Positions 53,040-62,565 of a DNA stretch of 64,000 nucleotides are shown here, one piece after another. A program made the translations under genes and the position numbers. The notes under the pieces are model-generated. The model ran no database searches. It was given only the letters and a program-made list of their open reading frames with translations, and was not told where the DNA came from. Each line of letters opens with the position of its first letter. Position 1 is the first letter of the stretch. Location: contig NZ_NFMA01000002.1 of the NCBI RefSeq assembly GCF_002161175.1, positions 1-64,000 on the forward strand. Reading direction: 5' to 3'. Origin of the DNA: Flavonifractor sp. An100 (lineage in GTDB: Bacteria; Bacillota; Clostridia; Oscillospirales; Oscillospiraceae).

Positions 53040-54887
53040 ATGAAAGCGCTGTTATACAAAGACACCTTTCCCCGTCTGGTGTCTGATTGGAAGGCCCAGC
53101 CGGGCAAGTGGATGTCCCGGCTGGTGTTTTTGCTGGGGCCCTGGGTCTGCCTGTGGGTGGTGGAGACCCTGAACGAAAACAATGTCTTTGAGGACCTGTA
53201 CGCCTGGCAGGTAGCTATGAACCTGGTGTGGTACTATATGCTGTTTGTGGCGTGCCGTCTGATTTTGGGACGCAATCGCCGCTCGGCGGCGGTGGCGGTA
53301 AGCCTTGCCTTTGCGGTAGGACTGCTGAACCACTACATCCTGCGCTTCCGGGGACGGATTTTGTTCCCGGCTGATGTGGCTGCCTGGCGCACGGCGGCCA
53401 ATGTGGCCGACGGCTTTGACTACTCCATGGACTGGTATATGGTCCAGGGGGCCATTCTGCTGGTGTCCTATCTGTTTTTGGTGTGGATGTGTCCCGGACA
53501 GAAAAAGCGCTCCAAGGTAAAGCTGTGGCAGGGGGCCGTTTTATGGGGGATTATGGCGGCGTATTGCTATGCCTTCTTCTGTACCTCCATGCTGCCCAAT
53601 CTGGGAATTTTCACCCAGCAGTGGGTCACCCAGCGCAACGGCTTCCTGCTCAACTTTACGGTAGCTATGCGGTATAGCTCGGTGGAGGAGCCAGAGGATT
53701 ACTCGGAAGAAGCGGTGCTGGAGCTGATGGAGGAATACCCCGGCAAAGCAGGGACGATGGATGGAGATCGGCCAGTCAATATTATCGCGATCATGAACGA
53801 GTCCTTTGCCGACTTCTCCGTCTTTGACACCTTTGAGTCCTCCGAGGACCCCACGCCCTTCCTCCATTCCCTGGAGGAGAATACCATAAAGGGCTGGATG
53901 TACTCTCCCGTCACCGGAGGAGGGACAGCCAGTGTGGAGTTTGAATACCTCACTGGATTTTCTACTGTGTTCCAGCCGCCCCACACGGTGGCCTACCAGC
54001 TGTATGTGGAGGAGGGCATGCCATCCCTGGCTGCCCTGGCGGGCAGCGAAGGGTATTCCACCACTGCCTTCCACCCCTATCTGTCCTCAGGGTGGAACCG
54101 GGTACTGGCCTATGAATATCTCTCCTTTGACAAACAGATGTATCAGGAGGATGTGATCAATCCCTGGTATATCCGCCACTATATCTCCGACCTGTCCGAC
54201 TACGACATGATCTTCCGCTCTACCCAGGAGGAGGACAGCAGCTTCTTCTTCAACGTCACCATGCAGAACCACAGCGGGTACGCCCAGGGCTGGAACAACC
54301 TGGAGCGCACCATTGACCTGCCGGACAATTTGAAGAAGGCCGACTCCTCTGCCCAGCAATATTTTGCCCTGGCCAAGGAGAGCGACCTGGCGCTGGAGCA
54401 GCTGATTACCTATTATCAAAACCTGGATGAGCCCACCCTGATCGTGTTCTTCGGAGACCACCAGCCGCCTTTGACCAACGCCTTTTATGAGCAGCTCTAC
54501 GGCAAGAAGCTGTCCCAGCGCACCACCCAGGAGGTGATGCAGCAGTATGCGGTGCCCTTCTTTATCTGGGCCAACTACGATATTGAGGAGCAGCAGGACG
54601 TGGTTATCAGCCCCAACTATCTGGGGGTGCTCACCGCCCAGGTGGCGGGTCTGCCTCTGACCGGCTTCATGGAATTTTTGGGGGAGATGTACGAGGAACT
54701 GCCTGCTATCACCCCAGTGGGCTTCGTGACCGGGGACGAAGAATTTTTAGAGGAGGAGCAGCTCAGCGACAGCCAGAAGGAGTGGCTGCGGAAGTATGAA
54801 ATTCTCAATTATTGCGGCATGATCGACCTGTTTGAGGAGGCCAGACCCATGTTTTGTGTAGACCTGACAACGGAGGAAAACTCGTAA
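53040..54887 (+). CDS. LtaS-type phosphoglycerol transferase (sulfatase family)
   Basis: A 615-residue membrane enzyme. About five membrane segments fill residues ~25-210, then an extracellular sulfatase-fold domain: metal-binding VNIIAIMNESFADFSVF, the catalytic Thr (~295) in GGGTASVEFEYLTGF, SSGWNRVLAYEY, and VFFGDHQPP. LtaS enzymes polymerise glycerol phosphate from phosphatidylglycerol to make lipoteichoic acid; related proteins modify other glycans. ATG 53040 follows GGAGG by 6 bases. A single-gene unit with a clear terminator. Confidence 0.9.
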   Translation: MKALLYKDTFPRLVSDWKAQPGKWMSRLVFLLGPWVCLWVVETLNENNVFEDLYAWQVAMNLVWYYMLFVACRLILGRNRRSAAVAVSLAFAVGLLNHYILRFRGRILFPADVAAWRTAANVADGFDYSMDWYMVQGAILLVSYLFLVWMCPGQKKRSKVKLWQGAVLWGIMAAYCYAFFCTSMLPNLGIFTQQWVTQRNGFLLNFTVAMRYSSVEEPEDYSEEAVLELMEEYPGKAGTMDGDRPVNIIAIMNESFADFSVFDTFESSEDPTPFLHSLEENTIKGWMYSPVTGGGTASVEFEYLTGFSTVFQPPHTVAYQLYVEEGMPSLAALAGSEGYSTTAFHPYLSSGWNRVLAYEYLSFDKQMYQEDVINPWYIRHYISDLSDYDMIFRSTQEEDSSFFFNVTMQNHSGYAQGWNNLERTIDLPDNLKKADSSAQQYFALAKESDLALEQLITYYQNLDEPTLIVFFGDHQPPLTNAFYEQLYGKKLSQRTTQEVMQQYAVPFFIWANYDIEEQQDVVISPNYLGVLTAQVAGLPLTGFMEFLGEMYEELPAITPVGFVTGDEEFLEEEQLSDSQKEWLRKYEILNYCGMIDLFEEARPMFCVDLTTEENS

Positions 54888-54898
54888 GGTCCACGTTA

Positions 54899-54933
54899 CC
54901 ACCCGGCGAGAGGATTCGCCGGGTGGTTTTTTT
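54899..54933 (+). terminator. Terminator of the LtaS-type gene
   Basis: A perfect 11-bp stem (54899-54909 with 54916-54926) followed by TTTTTTT. Confidence 0.92.
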
Positions 54934-55029
54934 CTTGGTTCCGTGCTACACTGAAAGAAATATAGATTTCTGTGTCAGATGTTTCCCCCATATCCGTCCA
55001 GATGGATGAAGGGAAAGGAGGGGAGAGAA

Positions 55030-55587
55030 ATGGAAGATACCGCCATTGTGGCACTGTACTGGCAGCGGGACGAGGGGGCCATAACCGCCTCCGAGGAGAA
55101 GTACGGCTCCACCTGCCGTAAGCTTTCCTATAACATACTCCAAAGCCTGCAGGACGCGGAGGAGTGTGTCAATGATACCTGGCACCGGGCCTGGGACACC
55201 ATGCCCCCGCAAAAGCCCCATTCGCTGGGGGCTTACCTGTGCCGGATCGCCCGAAATCTGTCCATCGACCGCTGGCGGGCCAGACGGAGCAAAAAGCGGG
55301 GAGAAGGACTGGAGGAGCTGGTGCTGGAGCTGGAGGAGTGCGTGTCCTCTGTTCCCAGCGCCGAGGAGGAGTGGGAGGCCCAGGCGGCGGCGGAGATCAT
55401 TGACCGGTGGCTGGACACTCTCCAGGAGCGGGACCGAACAGCCTTTCTTCTGCGCTACTGGTATGGACAGCCGGTAGGGGAGTTGGCCCGCCAGCTGGGA
55501 GGTTCGCCCAACCGAATGTCCCAGCGGCTGCACCGCCTGCGTGAGGGTCTGCGGAAGACGTTAGAGAGGGAGGGTGTGAAGCTATGA
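55030..55587 (+). CDS. ECF-type RNA polymerase sigma factor
   Basis: A 185-residue sigma-70 family factor: region 2 at ~20-95 (ILQSLQDAEECVNDTWHRAW and LGAYLCRIARNLSIDRWRAR), region 4 at ~120-180 (LDTLQERDRTAFLLRYWYGQ and GELARQLGGSPNRMSQRLHR). No region 1 or 3. Start ATG 55030 has AAAGGAGG upstream. It overlaps by 4 bases (ATGA) the start of the next, membrane-anchored protein, the usual layout for a sigma factor and its regulator. Confidence 0.9.
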   Translation: MEDTAIVALYWQRDEGAITASEEKYGSTCRKLSYNILQSLQDAEECVNDTWHRAWDTMPPQKPHSLGAYLCRIARNLSIDRWRARRSKKRGEGLEELVLELEECVSSVPSAEEEWEAQAAAEIIDRWLDTLQERDRTAFLLRYWYGQPVGELARQLGGSPNRMSQRLHRLREGLRKTLEREGVKL

Positions 55588-57260
55588 GCGAGCAGAGTGA
55601 ACGGCTGTTTTCCATTCTCAGTCACATCCAGGACCGACATATTGACCGGGCGGGACGCTATATGGGGAAAAAGCACCGCCCCTGGCGGCGGTGGACCGCA
55701 CTGGCCGCTTGCCTAGTCCTTCTTCTGGGACTGGGGGTGGTGCTTCCTCGGCTGGGTGGAAGTGTGGGTAGCTCAGGGAGTGGGAGCAATGGAGCCTCTA
55801 CCTTCATGTCCTACGCCGGACCGGTAATGCCCCTGACCTTAAAGGAGGAGACATCGGCCATTACCGCCCAGCGGGCCATCACCTTGAACTTTGAACCCTG
55901 GGTGCCAGTGTGGGAAACCAATGAGGAACGGCTGGAGGGAAGAACCGATCTGGATGAAGAGCAGCGGCAGAAGGTGCTGGAAGACTATCAGGAGATATAC
56001 CCAGAGGGAGGGCGCTACCAGTATTCCAGCGACATTCTGGTCACCGACTCCTACACCCTGAACAATTCTACCCAAGAGGATCAGACCGTAACTTTACTCT
56101 ACCCCTTTACCGGACAGCTGCGGTACCTGGGTGCCCAGCAGCCGGTGCTGACCGTGGAGGGGCAGGAGCTGGAGACGGCCCTCCGAGTGGGAGCCTACGC
56201 CGGGTCCTTTGAAGGGGCTTGGTCGGGCGCGCTGGAGGGTGATGAGGAAGGAAGTGTCAATTTAAACTACGCGGAGAGCTGGGAGGACTACCGGGACACC
56301 CTGGCCGACGGGAGCTACGCCGCCAACGCGTTGGGAGAGGCTCCCGACGTCAGGGATTGGAAGGTCACCGTCTATCGGTTCACCGACCCCTACGGCCCCG
56401 AGGCAAATGAGGAGGCGGGGATCCCCAACCCCTCTATCCGGGTGGGCTTTGACCTGGACTACGACAGGACCACCATTTTGGGCTATGGGTTCCATTTTGG
56501 AAGCTATGATCAGGAAAACGGGACCATGATCCAGGGGTTCTCCATTCCGGAGGAGGGGGAGCCACGGTACGGTCAGCCCTTCTACCTGCTGGTAGTGGGA
56601 GAGGACATTCAAAATATGACCATAGAGGGCTATGTCACCGGGGGAAGTGACGGAGATACCCCTGTCCTAGAGGACTGCGGAGTAACGGTGGAGCGGTATG
56701 AGAGCGACCTGGACACCATGCTTCGCCAGCTTCTCACCCAGAGCATGGAGGAGCAGATTCGTTGGGAAGAGCTGGCCCCGGGCCTGGACTTTGAGGTCTA
56801 TTACCGGGCCTTTCTGGAACACCTGCTGGCCTACGGAGTGCTTTCACCCCAGGGGATGGAGCGGTACGGTGCGGGCTGGATCGAGGAGATGACCACCGAC
56901 GTGCAGACAGTGGACCGGGTGTGCTGGCTGGAGGCGCAGGTGACGGTCCCCGCCTCGGGCAGTCTGACCGTGGTTGCCTCCATGACCAAGGCGGGCAGCT
57001 TTGACTATGCTTGTGCTGATACGGAGAACCGTGGAGTGTACGGCTACGATTTTGTCACCAGCCTGGGCTCCAACCTGGCCTGTACCCGGCAGACAGCCAC
57101 CTTGGAGGACCGGGGACAGATCACCATTGTGCGTCAGAACTTCGGCTTTGACCTGGAGCGGGGCATTCAAACGGTGGAGCTGGACCCGGGGACGGAGCAC
57201 TATTACCTGGAGGTCAAACGCCTGGCAGGTACTCTGCCCCAAAATGCACCGGAAAACTGA
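55584..57260 (+). CDS. Membrane-anchored protein coupled to the sigma factor (anti-sigma-like)
   Basis: A 558-residue protein with a short cytoplasmic N-terminus (~1-35: MSEQSERLFSILSHIQDRHI), one membrane segment (~37-56, TALAACLVLLLGLGVVLP), and a ~500-residue extracellular part with no family I recognise. The order and overlap with the sigma gene suggest an anti-sigma factor; the N-terminal helix could hold the sigma factor. The outer part is far longer than in typical anti-sigma proteins and may sense an external signal. Function inferred from position. Confidence 0.7.
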   Translation: MSEQSERLFSILSHIQDRHIDRAGRYMGKKHRPWRRWTALAACLVLLLGLGVVLPRLGGSVGSSGSGSNGASTFMSYAGPVMPLTLKEETSAITAQRAITLNFEPWVPVWETNEERLEGRTDLDEEQRQKVLEDYQEIYPEGGRYQYSSDILVTDSYTLNNSTQEDQTVTLLYPFTGQLRYLGAQQPVLTVEGQELETALRVGAYAGSFEGAWSGALEGDEEGSVNLNYAESWEDYRDTLADGSYAANALGEAPDVRDWKVTVYRFTDPYGPEANEEAGIPNPSIRVGFDLDYDRTTILGYGFHFGSYDQENGTMIQGFSIPEEGEPRYGQPFYLLVVGEDIQNMTIEGYVTGGSDGDTPVLEDCGVTVERYESDLDTMLRQLLTQSMEEQIRWEELAPGLDFEVYYRAFLEHLLAYGVLSPQGMERYGAGWIEEMTTDVQTVDRVCWLEAQVTVPASGSLTVVASMTKAGSFDYACADTENRGVYGYDFVTSLGSNLACTRQTATLEDRGQITIVRQNFGFDLERGIQTVELDPGTEHYYLEVKRLAGTLPQNAPEN

Positions 57261-57270
57261 CCATGAAAAT

Positions 57271-57303
57271 ACACAGCGGGCCATGATGGATGGTCCGCTG
57301 TGT
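57271..57303. terminator. Convergent terminator between the anti-sigma-like gene and spoVAE
   Basis: 57271-57283 pairs with 57291-57303 (12 of 13 as Watson-Crick, one G-T), and T-rich sequence lies on the plus-strand side. It serves both converging units. Confidence 0.65.
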
Positions 57304-57305
57304 GT

Positions 57306-57662
57306 TTAGCTTTTTGGTTTGGGTTTGCACACCAGAGCCACCAGAAAACCGAAGAAAATAGCGGCGGTGATGCCCCCCGCGGCGGCAGTGACTCCTCCGG
57401 TGAGGGCGCCCAGCACCCCCTGTTCCGCCACCGCCTTCTTTACCCCCTTGGCCAGAAGATGACCAAAGCCGGTGAGGGGGACGGTGGCCCCGGCGCCACC
57501 CCAGTCGGCCAGTGGCTGATAAATTCCCAGGGCGCTGAGAATGACCCCTGAGGTGACGTAGCAGACCAGAATCTTGGCGGGAGTGAGCGCAGTTTTATCA
57601 ATGAGGATCTGACCAATGACACATAGCAGTCCTCCGCACAGGAAGGCTTTGAGATATTCCAT
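57306..57662 (-). CDS. spoVAE: Stage V sporulation protein AE
   Basis: A 118-residue membrane protein with about four hydrophobic segments. LKAFLCGGLLCVIGQILIDK, LTPAKILVCYVTSGVILSAL and the Gly-rich GALTGGVTAAAGGITAAIFF match SpoVAE (SpoVAEB type). SpoVA proteins form the inner spore membrane channel for dipicolinic acid uptake during sporulation and release on germination. It follows spoVAD by 6 bases. Confidence 0.9.
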   Translation of the reverse strand: MEYLKAFLCGGLLCVIGQILIDKTALTPAKILVCYVTSGVILSALGIYQPLADWGGAGATVPLTGFGHLLAKGVKKAVAEQGVLGALTGGVTAAAGGITAAIFFGFLVALVCKPKPKS

Positions 57663-57668
57663 GGAGTG

Positions 57669-58688
57669 TTACCCCTCTTTCAATGTGGAGATGGCGATGG
57701 CGTGGCAGATGCCGGGGATGGACTCCCCCTGGAAGGATGCGGTGGGGGAGTGGAGGGCGCCGGTGGGACAGAAGAGAATGCGCTTCCACCTGCCCTGTTC
57801 CAGCTGGTTGATCAGGTATCCGGTGAGAACGCTGGCACAGCAGCCGCAGCCCGAGCCGCCGCAGTGGACGTCCTGCTTCTTGGGGTCAAAAATCAGCTTG
57901 CCGCAGTCCAGGTGGTTGGAGAAGGACATCCCGTCCCGGTGCAGCAGCTCCAGCAATAGCTCACTGCCCAACATGCCAAGGTCTCCAGTGATGATCTGGT
58001 CGTAGTCGCTTGGGGTGCGGCCGGTGTCGCGTAGGTGGGTGGTAATGGTGTCCCAGGCGGCGGGAGCCATGGCAGCACCCATGTTGTTGGCGTCCTTAAC
58101 CCCCTTGTCCACGATTTTGCCCACGGTCACATGGGTGATATAGGGGCCGGGGCCTTTGGTGGAAAGAATGGCAGCGCCGGAGCCTGTCACCGTCCACTGG
58201 GCGGTGGGGGTGCGCTGCCCGCCATATTCCAAAGGGGTGCGGTACTGCCGTTCCGCCGAACAGAAGTGGGAGGAGGCCACCACCCCTGCCAGCGAGCCGA
58301 AGCCGCCGTCTAGCACCATGGAGGCCAGAGCCAGCCCTTCCCCCATGGTGGAGCAGGCCCCGTATAGACCAAAAAAGGGAATGTTCTGTTCCCGGGCGGC
58401 GTAGGAGGAGCCAATGCACTGGTTGAGCAGGTCCCCGGCAAAGAGCCAGTCCAGGTTGGCGGTGGCCAGCCCGGCCTTGTTCAGGGCCTGGGCCAGAGCC
58501 CGCTTCTGCATAGCCGACTCTGACTTCTCCCAGGTGGATTCCCCAAAGGTGTCGTCATCGGCGATGTAGTCGAAGGTGGAGGCCAGAGGGCCTTCTCCCT
58601 CTTTTTTTCCTACCACATTGGACCGCCCCACAAAGGAAGGCGGATTGCTCAAGGCGACCGTCTGAGCGCCCAATTTTTTGCCACTCAT
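57669..58688 (-). CDS. spoVAD: Stage V sporulation protein AD
   Basis: A 339-residue thiolase-fold protein: VALSNPPSFVGRSNVVGKKE, YIADDDTFGESTWEKSESAM, LDWLFAGDLLNQC, ASSHFCSAERQYRTPLEYG, and a Cys-rich HCGGSGCGCCASVL. SpoVAD binds dipicolinic acid on the inner spore membrane. It is the first gene of this small operon; spoVAC, normally just upstream, is not here. Start ATG 58688 with a purine-rich AGGAGGTACAGGAG upstream. Confidence 0.95.
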   Translation of the reverse strand: MSGKKLGAQTVALSNPPSFVGRSNVVGKKEGEGPLASTFDYIADDDTFGESTWEKSESAMQKRALAQALNKAGLATANLDWLFAGDLLNQCIGSSYAAREQNIPFFGLYGACSTMGEGLALASMVLDGGFGSLAGVVASSHFCSAERQYRTPLEYGGQRTPTAQWTVTGSGAAILSTKGPGPYITHVTVGKIVDKGVKDANNMGAAMAPAAWDTITTHLRDTGRTPSDYDQIITGDLGMLGSELLLELLHRDGMSFSNHLDCGKLIFDPKKQDVHCGGSGCGCCASVLTGYLINQLEQGRWKRILFCPTGALHSPTASFQGESIPGICHAIAISTLKEG

Positions 58689-58846
58689 CTCCTGTACCTC
58701 CTACCAAAACTTTTTTGTAGTTTGGTCTGCGACGGGGAAAAATATGTTGTCTAGGTGGTAAATTTCTTTTCATTGCGGCTGGTCAAATGAAATAGTTTTT
58801 AGTATAATGAGGGGACAATAACGCCGTGAAGAAGGAGAAATTTGCC

Positions 58847-60475
58847 ATGCCTCAATTTGATCCGGAGCAGTATGCCTATCCCTCCCACCGAAATGTGGTC
58901 TATGGCCGGCGGGCCATGGCCTGTACCTCGGTGCCGCTGGGTGCCCAGATCGGTCTGGACGTGATGAAGGCGGGGGGAAATGCCGTGGATGCGGCGGTGG
59001 CCATGGCAGGAGCCATGCCGCTGCTGGAGCCCACCGGAAACGGCCTGGGCTCAGATTGCTTTGCCCTGGTGTGGATCGAGAAGGAGAAAAAGCTCTACGG
59101 CCTCAATGCCAGTGGTACGGCGCCCATGGCGCTCAGCGCCCAAAAGGTGCGGGAGCTTGGCTTTCAGGAGATGCCCAAGTCTGGCTGGCTGCCCACCATG
59201 GTGCCCGGAGCCCCGGCGGGCTGGGCGGAACTGAACCGGCGGTTTGGAACTAAGCCTCTGTCGGAACTCTTTGCCCCGGCCATCCATTACGCCCGGGAGG
59301 GCTGCCCGGTGGCGGTGAACCTGGCCCCCCAGTGGCGGAAGGACTCCGCCCGGATCGCTGCGGCCCGGGAGAAAAATCCGGCCCCCCATGACTACTGGTG
59401 GAAGAGCTTTATGAAGCCGGACGGCACGCCCTATGGGGCAGGGGATCTGTTCTGCTGGGAGGAGTACGCCCAGACCATAGAGGAACTGGCGGAAACCAAC
59501 TGCGAGAGCTATTACCGCGGCAATCTGATGGAGAAGATCGTGGCATTCAGCCGGGAGACGGGCGGCTACTTTGCCCCGGAGGATTTTCAGAATTATAAGC
59601 CCATGTGGGTGGAGCCCATCACGGCGGACTACAAGGGCTACACGGTGTGCGAAATCCCCCCCAACGGCCACGGCATTACGGTGCTGATGGCCCTGAACAT
59701 TCTCAAGGGCCTGCCTTTGTCGGAGGAGAAGGAGAGCGCGGACACCTACCATAAAATCCTGGAGTCCATTAAGCTGGCCTTTGCCGACACCAAGACATAT
59801 GTGGCTGATCCCCGCTACATGAAGACCCGGGTGGAGGACATGCTTTCCGAGGAGTATGCCGCCCGGCGGCGGAGCCTGATTACTGACCGGGCTCTGATGC
59901 CCCAGGCGGGAGATCCTTCCTGCGGCGGGACCATTTATCTGTGCACCGCTGACCCGGAGGGCAACATGGTCTCCTTTATCCAGAGCAACTACACCACCTT
60001 TGGGGCGGGGGTAGCCATTCCGGGCACTGGAATCTCCCTACAGAACCGGGGAGCCAATTTCTCCCTGGACGAGAACAGCGATAATTGTCTGGCCGGAGGG
60101 AAACGGTCTTACCACACCATCATCCCCGGCTTTTTGATGAAGGATGGGGAGGCGGTGGGTCCCTTCGGAGTGATGGGCGCCTTCATGCAGCCCCAGGGCC
60201 ATGTGCTGGTGGTAGTGAACACCGTGGATTACCATATGAATCCCCAGCAGGCGTTGGATGCCCCCCGGATGCAGTGGGTGGGCGGCAAGCACATTCAGCT
60301 GGAGCGGGAGGTGCCCGCCCATGTGGCCCGGGAGTTGGCGGAGATGGGCCATGAGGTGGAAATCCTCAATACCAACATCAGCATGGGTCGGGGCCAGATT
60401 ATCTGGCGGACGGACAACGGCCTGCTGGTGGGGGGCACCGAGCCCCGGTGTGACGGCACAGTGGCCGCCTGGTAA
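58847..60475 (+). CDS. ggt: Gamma-glutamyltransferase family protein (cytoplasmic type)
   Basis: A 542-residue Ntn-hydrolase of the GGT family: GRRAMACTSVPLGAQIGLDV, MKAGGNAVDAAVAMAGAMPL, NGLGSDCFALVW, MVPGAPAGWAELNRRFGT, the processing/catalytic Thr362 in SCGGTIYLCTADPEGN, and GAGVAIPGTGISLQNRGANF. No signal peptide is present, as in the B. subtilis YwrD type. It may cleave glutathione or other gamma-glutamyl compounds; the substrate is unknown. ATG 58847 has AAGGAG 9 bases upstream and is preferred to the GTG at 58826. Confidence 0.92.
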   Translation: MPQFDPEQYAYPSHRNVVYGRRAMACTSVPLGAQIGLDVMKAGGNAVDAAVAMAGAMPLLEPTGNGLGSDCFALVWIEKEKKLYGLNASGTAPMALSAQKVRELGFQEMPKSGWLPTMVPGAPAGWAELNRRFGTKPLSELFAPAIHYAREGCPVAVNLAPQWRKDSARIAAAREKNPAPHDYWWKSFMKPDGTPYGAGDLFCWEEYAQTIEELAETNCESYYRGNLMEKIVAFSRETGGYFAPEDFQNYKPMWVEPITADYKGYTVCEIPPNGHGITVLMALNILKGLPLSEEKESADTYHKILESIKLAFADTKTYVADPRYMKTRVEDMLSEEYAARRRSLITDRALMPQAGDPSCGGTIYLCTADPEGNMVSFIQSNYTTFGAGVAIPGTGISLQNRGANFSLDENSDNCLAGGKRSYHTIIPGFLMKDGEAVGPFGVMGAFMQPQGHVLVVVNTVDYHMNPQQALDAPRMQWVGGKHIQLEREVPAHVARELAEMGHEVEILNTNISMGRGQIIWRTDNGLLVGGTEPRCDGTVAAW

Positions 60476-60478
60476 CAG

Positions 60479-61012
60479 ATGGGAAAGGAAGCGGACGGTA
60501 TGTCTCAAGAAGAAAAGAGAAGTCCGGCCCACTGCGTTTGCGTGGACTGCGAAGAGGGATGGCCCTATGAAAAGACCCTTCAAAGGGTCATCCAGACCGC
60601 ACTGGAGGCAGAGAAAGTGGACGTACCCTGTGTGGTGGAGGTGTGTATCACCGACGACGAGGGCATCCACCAGACCAATCTGGAGATGCGGGGGGTGGAC
60701 CGCCCCACCGACGTGTTGTCCTTTCCTATGTTTGAGCTTCAGCCGGGGGAGAAGCCCCGGGCGGAGTGGGCTGACCCGGATTCGGACCAGGTTTGGCTGG
60801 GAGATATGATGATCTCCCTGGAGCGGGCCCAGGCCCAGGCGGAGGAGTACGGCCACAGCCTGGAACGAGAGCTTTGTTACCTGGCCGTCCACTCGGTGCT
60901 CCATCTGTTGGGGTATGACCACTTGGACGAGGGCCCCATGAAGCGGCAGATGCGCCAGCGGGAGGAGGCCATATTGGGCCAGCTGGGCATCACCCGGGAT
61001 CAGGGGGAGTAG
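60479..61012 (+). CDS. ybeY: Endoribonuclease YbeY
   Basis: A 177-residue UPF0054 protein: VVEVCITDDEGIHQTNLEMR, VDRPTDVLSFPMFE, LGDMMISLERAQAQAEEYGH and the metal-binding HSVLHLLGYDHLDEG (HxxxHxxGYDH). YbeY takes part in 16S rRNA 3' end maturation and ribosome quality control. It lies 3 bases after the GGT stop and begins the ybeY...era...recO order common in Firmicutes. The first ATG at 60479 lacks a strong site; ATG 60500 is an alternative. Confidence 0.94.
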   Translation: MGKEADGMSQEEKRSPAHCVCVDCEEGWPYEKTLQRVIQTALEAEKVDVPCVVEVCITDDEGIHQTNLEMRGVDRPTDVLSFPMFELQPGEKPRAEWADPDSDQVWLGDMMISLERAQAQAEEYGHSLERELCYLAVHSVLHLLGYDHLDEGPMKRQMRQREEAILGQLGITRDQGE

Positions 61013-61023
61013 GAGGAAGGACC

Positions 61024-61530
61024 GTGGGAAAAATCTTTTGGGGACTTCTGTTTTTGTTTTTGGACATTCGCCTGCAGGGGGTGTTGATCACACCGGATTT
61101 TGTAGGCTATATTCTGATTTATTTTGGAGTGCGGGAGCTGCGCCAGCTGGAGACAGGAAAAGCGGTGTGTCTACTATGTTTGGCAGGGCTGGCCGTATCG
61201 GGAATCAGCTGGCTGACGGTGTGGAGTGCGTCTCAGGAGCTGTACATGGCAGTGGATCTGCTGTCTCTTGGGGTGCAGCTGTGGACAACCTATGAATTGG
61301 TGGTTATGGTGGAGGAGCTGGAGCGGCAGCGGGAGGCCATACTTGGTTCAGACTGCCTGTGCCGGCGCTGGAAGGTGATGGCGGTTGGACTGGTGTCCTC
61401 TCTCCTCCTATCCCGCCTCCATGAGTGGCTGGCTGTGGCTGCCTTGGTGGTAGGAGTGGCTGCCGCGATCGTCTATGTAACAGCGTTTTACCGCAGCAAA
61501 CAGCTGTTTAAACAGGCAGAAGGTGTATAA
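61024..61530 (+). CDS. Small membrane protein between ybeY and era
   Basis: A 168-residue protein from GTG 61024 (AGGAGGAAGG upstream) with about five membrane segments (IFWGLLFLFLDIRLQGVLIT, VCLLCLAGLAVSGISWLTV, LYMAVDLLSLGVQLWTTYEL, VGLVSSLLLSRLHEWLAVAA). No family recognised. In Bacillus the same position holds dgkA and cdd, but this protein lacks the dgkA motifs. It ends about 75 bases before era. Confidence 0.7.
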   Translation: MGKIFWGLLFLFLDIRLQGVLITPDFVGYILIYFGVRELRQLETGKAVCLLCLAGLAVSGISWLTVWSASQELYMAVDLLSLGVQLWTTYELVVMVEELERQREAILGSDCLCRRWKVMAVGLVSSLLLSRLHEWLAVAALVVGVAAAIVYVTAFYRSKQLFKQAEGV

Positions 61531-61605
61531 GCTGTGTGCGGTTGGGAATAAACGGGAAATTGCTCAATTCCGAAAAATCGAGAGAAAGTTGAGGATCATA
61601 ATACG

Positions 61606-62505
61606 ATGTCAGAAATCAAACGATGTGGAATCATTACCATCTGTGGGCGGCCCAATGTGGGCAAGTCTACCCTCACCAACGCCCTGGTGGGAGAGAAGGT
61701 GGCCATCGTCACCAACAAGCCTCAGACCACCCGAAACCGGATCTGTGGCATTCGGAACCGGGGGGAGAGCCAATTTGTCTTTGTGGACACCCCGGGGCTG
61801 CATAAAGCACGCACGCGCTTGGGCGACTACATGGTCAATGTGGTCAAGGAGAGCGTGGCGGATGTGGACGGTATCATGCTGGTGGTGGAGCCCATCCCTC
61901 ACATCGGAGCCCCGGAGGAACAGCTGATCGGGCGCATCAAGAGCCTGGGGTGTCCCTCCGTTCTGGTCATCAATAAAGTGGACACCTTGGAGCACAAGGA
62001 GGAGCTTCTCCAGGTGATTCAGACCTACGGCCAGGCCCATGACTTCAGCGCTGTGGTGCCTATCTCCGCCAAAACGGGTGAAGGGGTGGAGGAGCTGCTG
62101 CATGTGTTGGAGGGCTTTTTGCCGGAAGGCCCCCAGCTTTTCCCGGAGGATATGACTTCCGACCAGCCCGAACGGCAGATGATGGCAGAAATTTTGAGAG
62201 AGAAGCTGCTGCTGTGCCTGGATAAGGAAATCCCCCACGGGACAGCGGTGGAAATTACCCGCTTTGCCGAGCGGGAGGACGAGGTAGTGGAGGTGGAAGC
62301 TACCATCTACTGTGAAAAAAACAGCCACAAGGGTATTATCATCGGCAAAGGGGGCGCCATGCTGAAAAAGGTGTCCACCCTGGCCCGTCAGGATATGGAG
62401 CGGTTTATGGGCACCAAAATTTACCTGCAAACCTGGGTCAAAGTAAAAGAGAACTGGCGGGATAATCCAGCGGCCATCCAGAATTTCGGCTATAAGGGAG
62501 AATAA
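61606..62505 (+). CDS. era: GTPase Era
   Basis: A 299-residue GTPase: G1 GRPNVGKSTLTNALVGEKVA, G2 PQTTRNRICGI, G3 DTPGLHKARTRLGDYM, G4 VINKVDTLEHK, and the C-terminal KH domain (CEKNSHKGIIIGKGGAMLKK, LQTWVKVKENWRDNPA). Era binds 16S rRNA and helps 30S assembly. ATG 61606 is the family start. Confidence 0.97.
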   Translation: MSEIKRCGIITICGRPNVGKSTLTNALVGEKVAIVTNKPQTTRNRICGIRNRGESQFVFVDTPGLHKARTRLGDYMVNVVKESVADVDGIMLVVEPIPHIGAPEEQLIGRIKSLGCPSVLVINKVDTLEHKEELLQVIQTYGQAHDFSAVVPISAKTGEGVEELLHVLEGFLPEGPQLFPEDMTSDQPERQMMAEILREKLLLCLDKEIPHGTAVEITRFAEREDEVVEVEATIYCEKNSHKGIIIGKGGAMLKKVSTLARQDMERFMGTKIYLQTWVKVKENWRDNPAAIQNFGYKGE

Positions 62506-62565
62506 TTTACCGGACATAGTTTCGACCAAAGATGCCAGTCTAACAGCAGAGAAGGAGGCTGGCAT

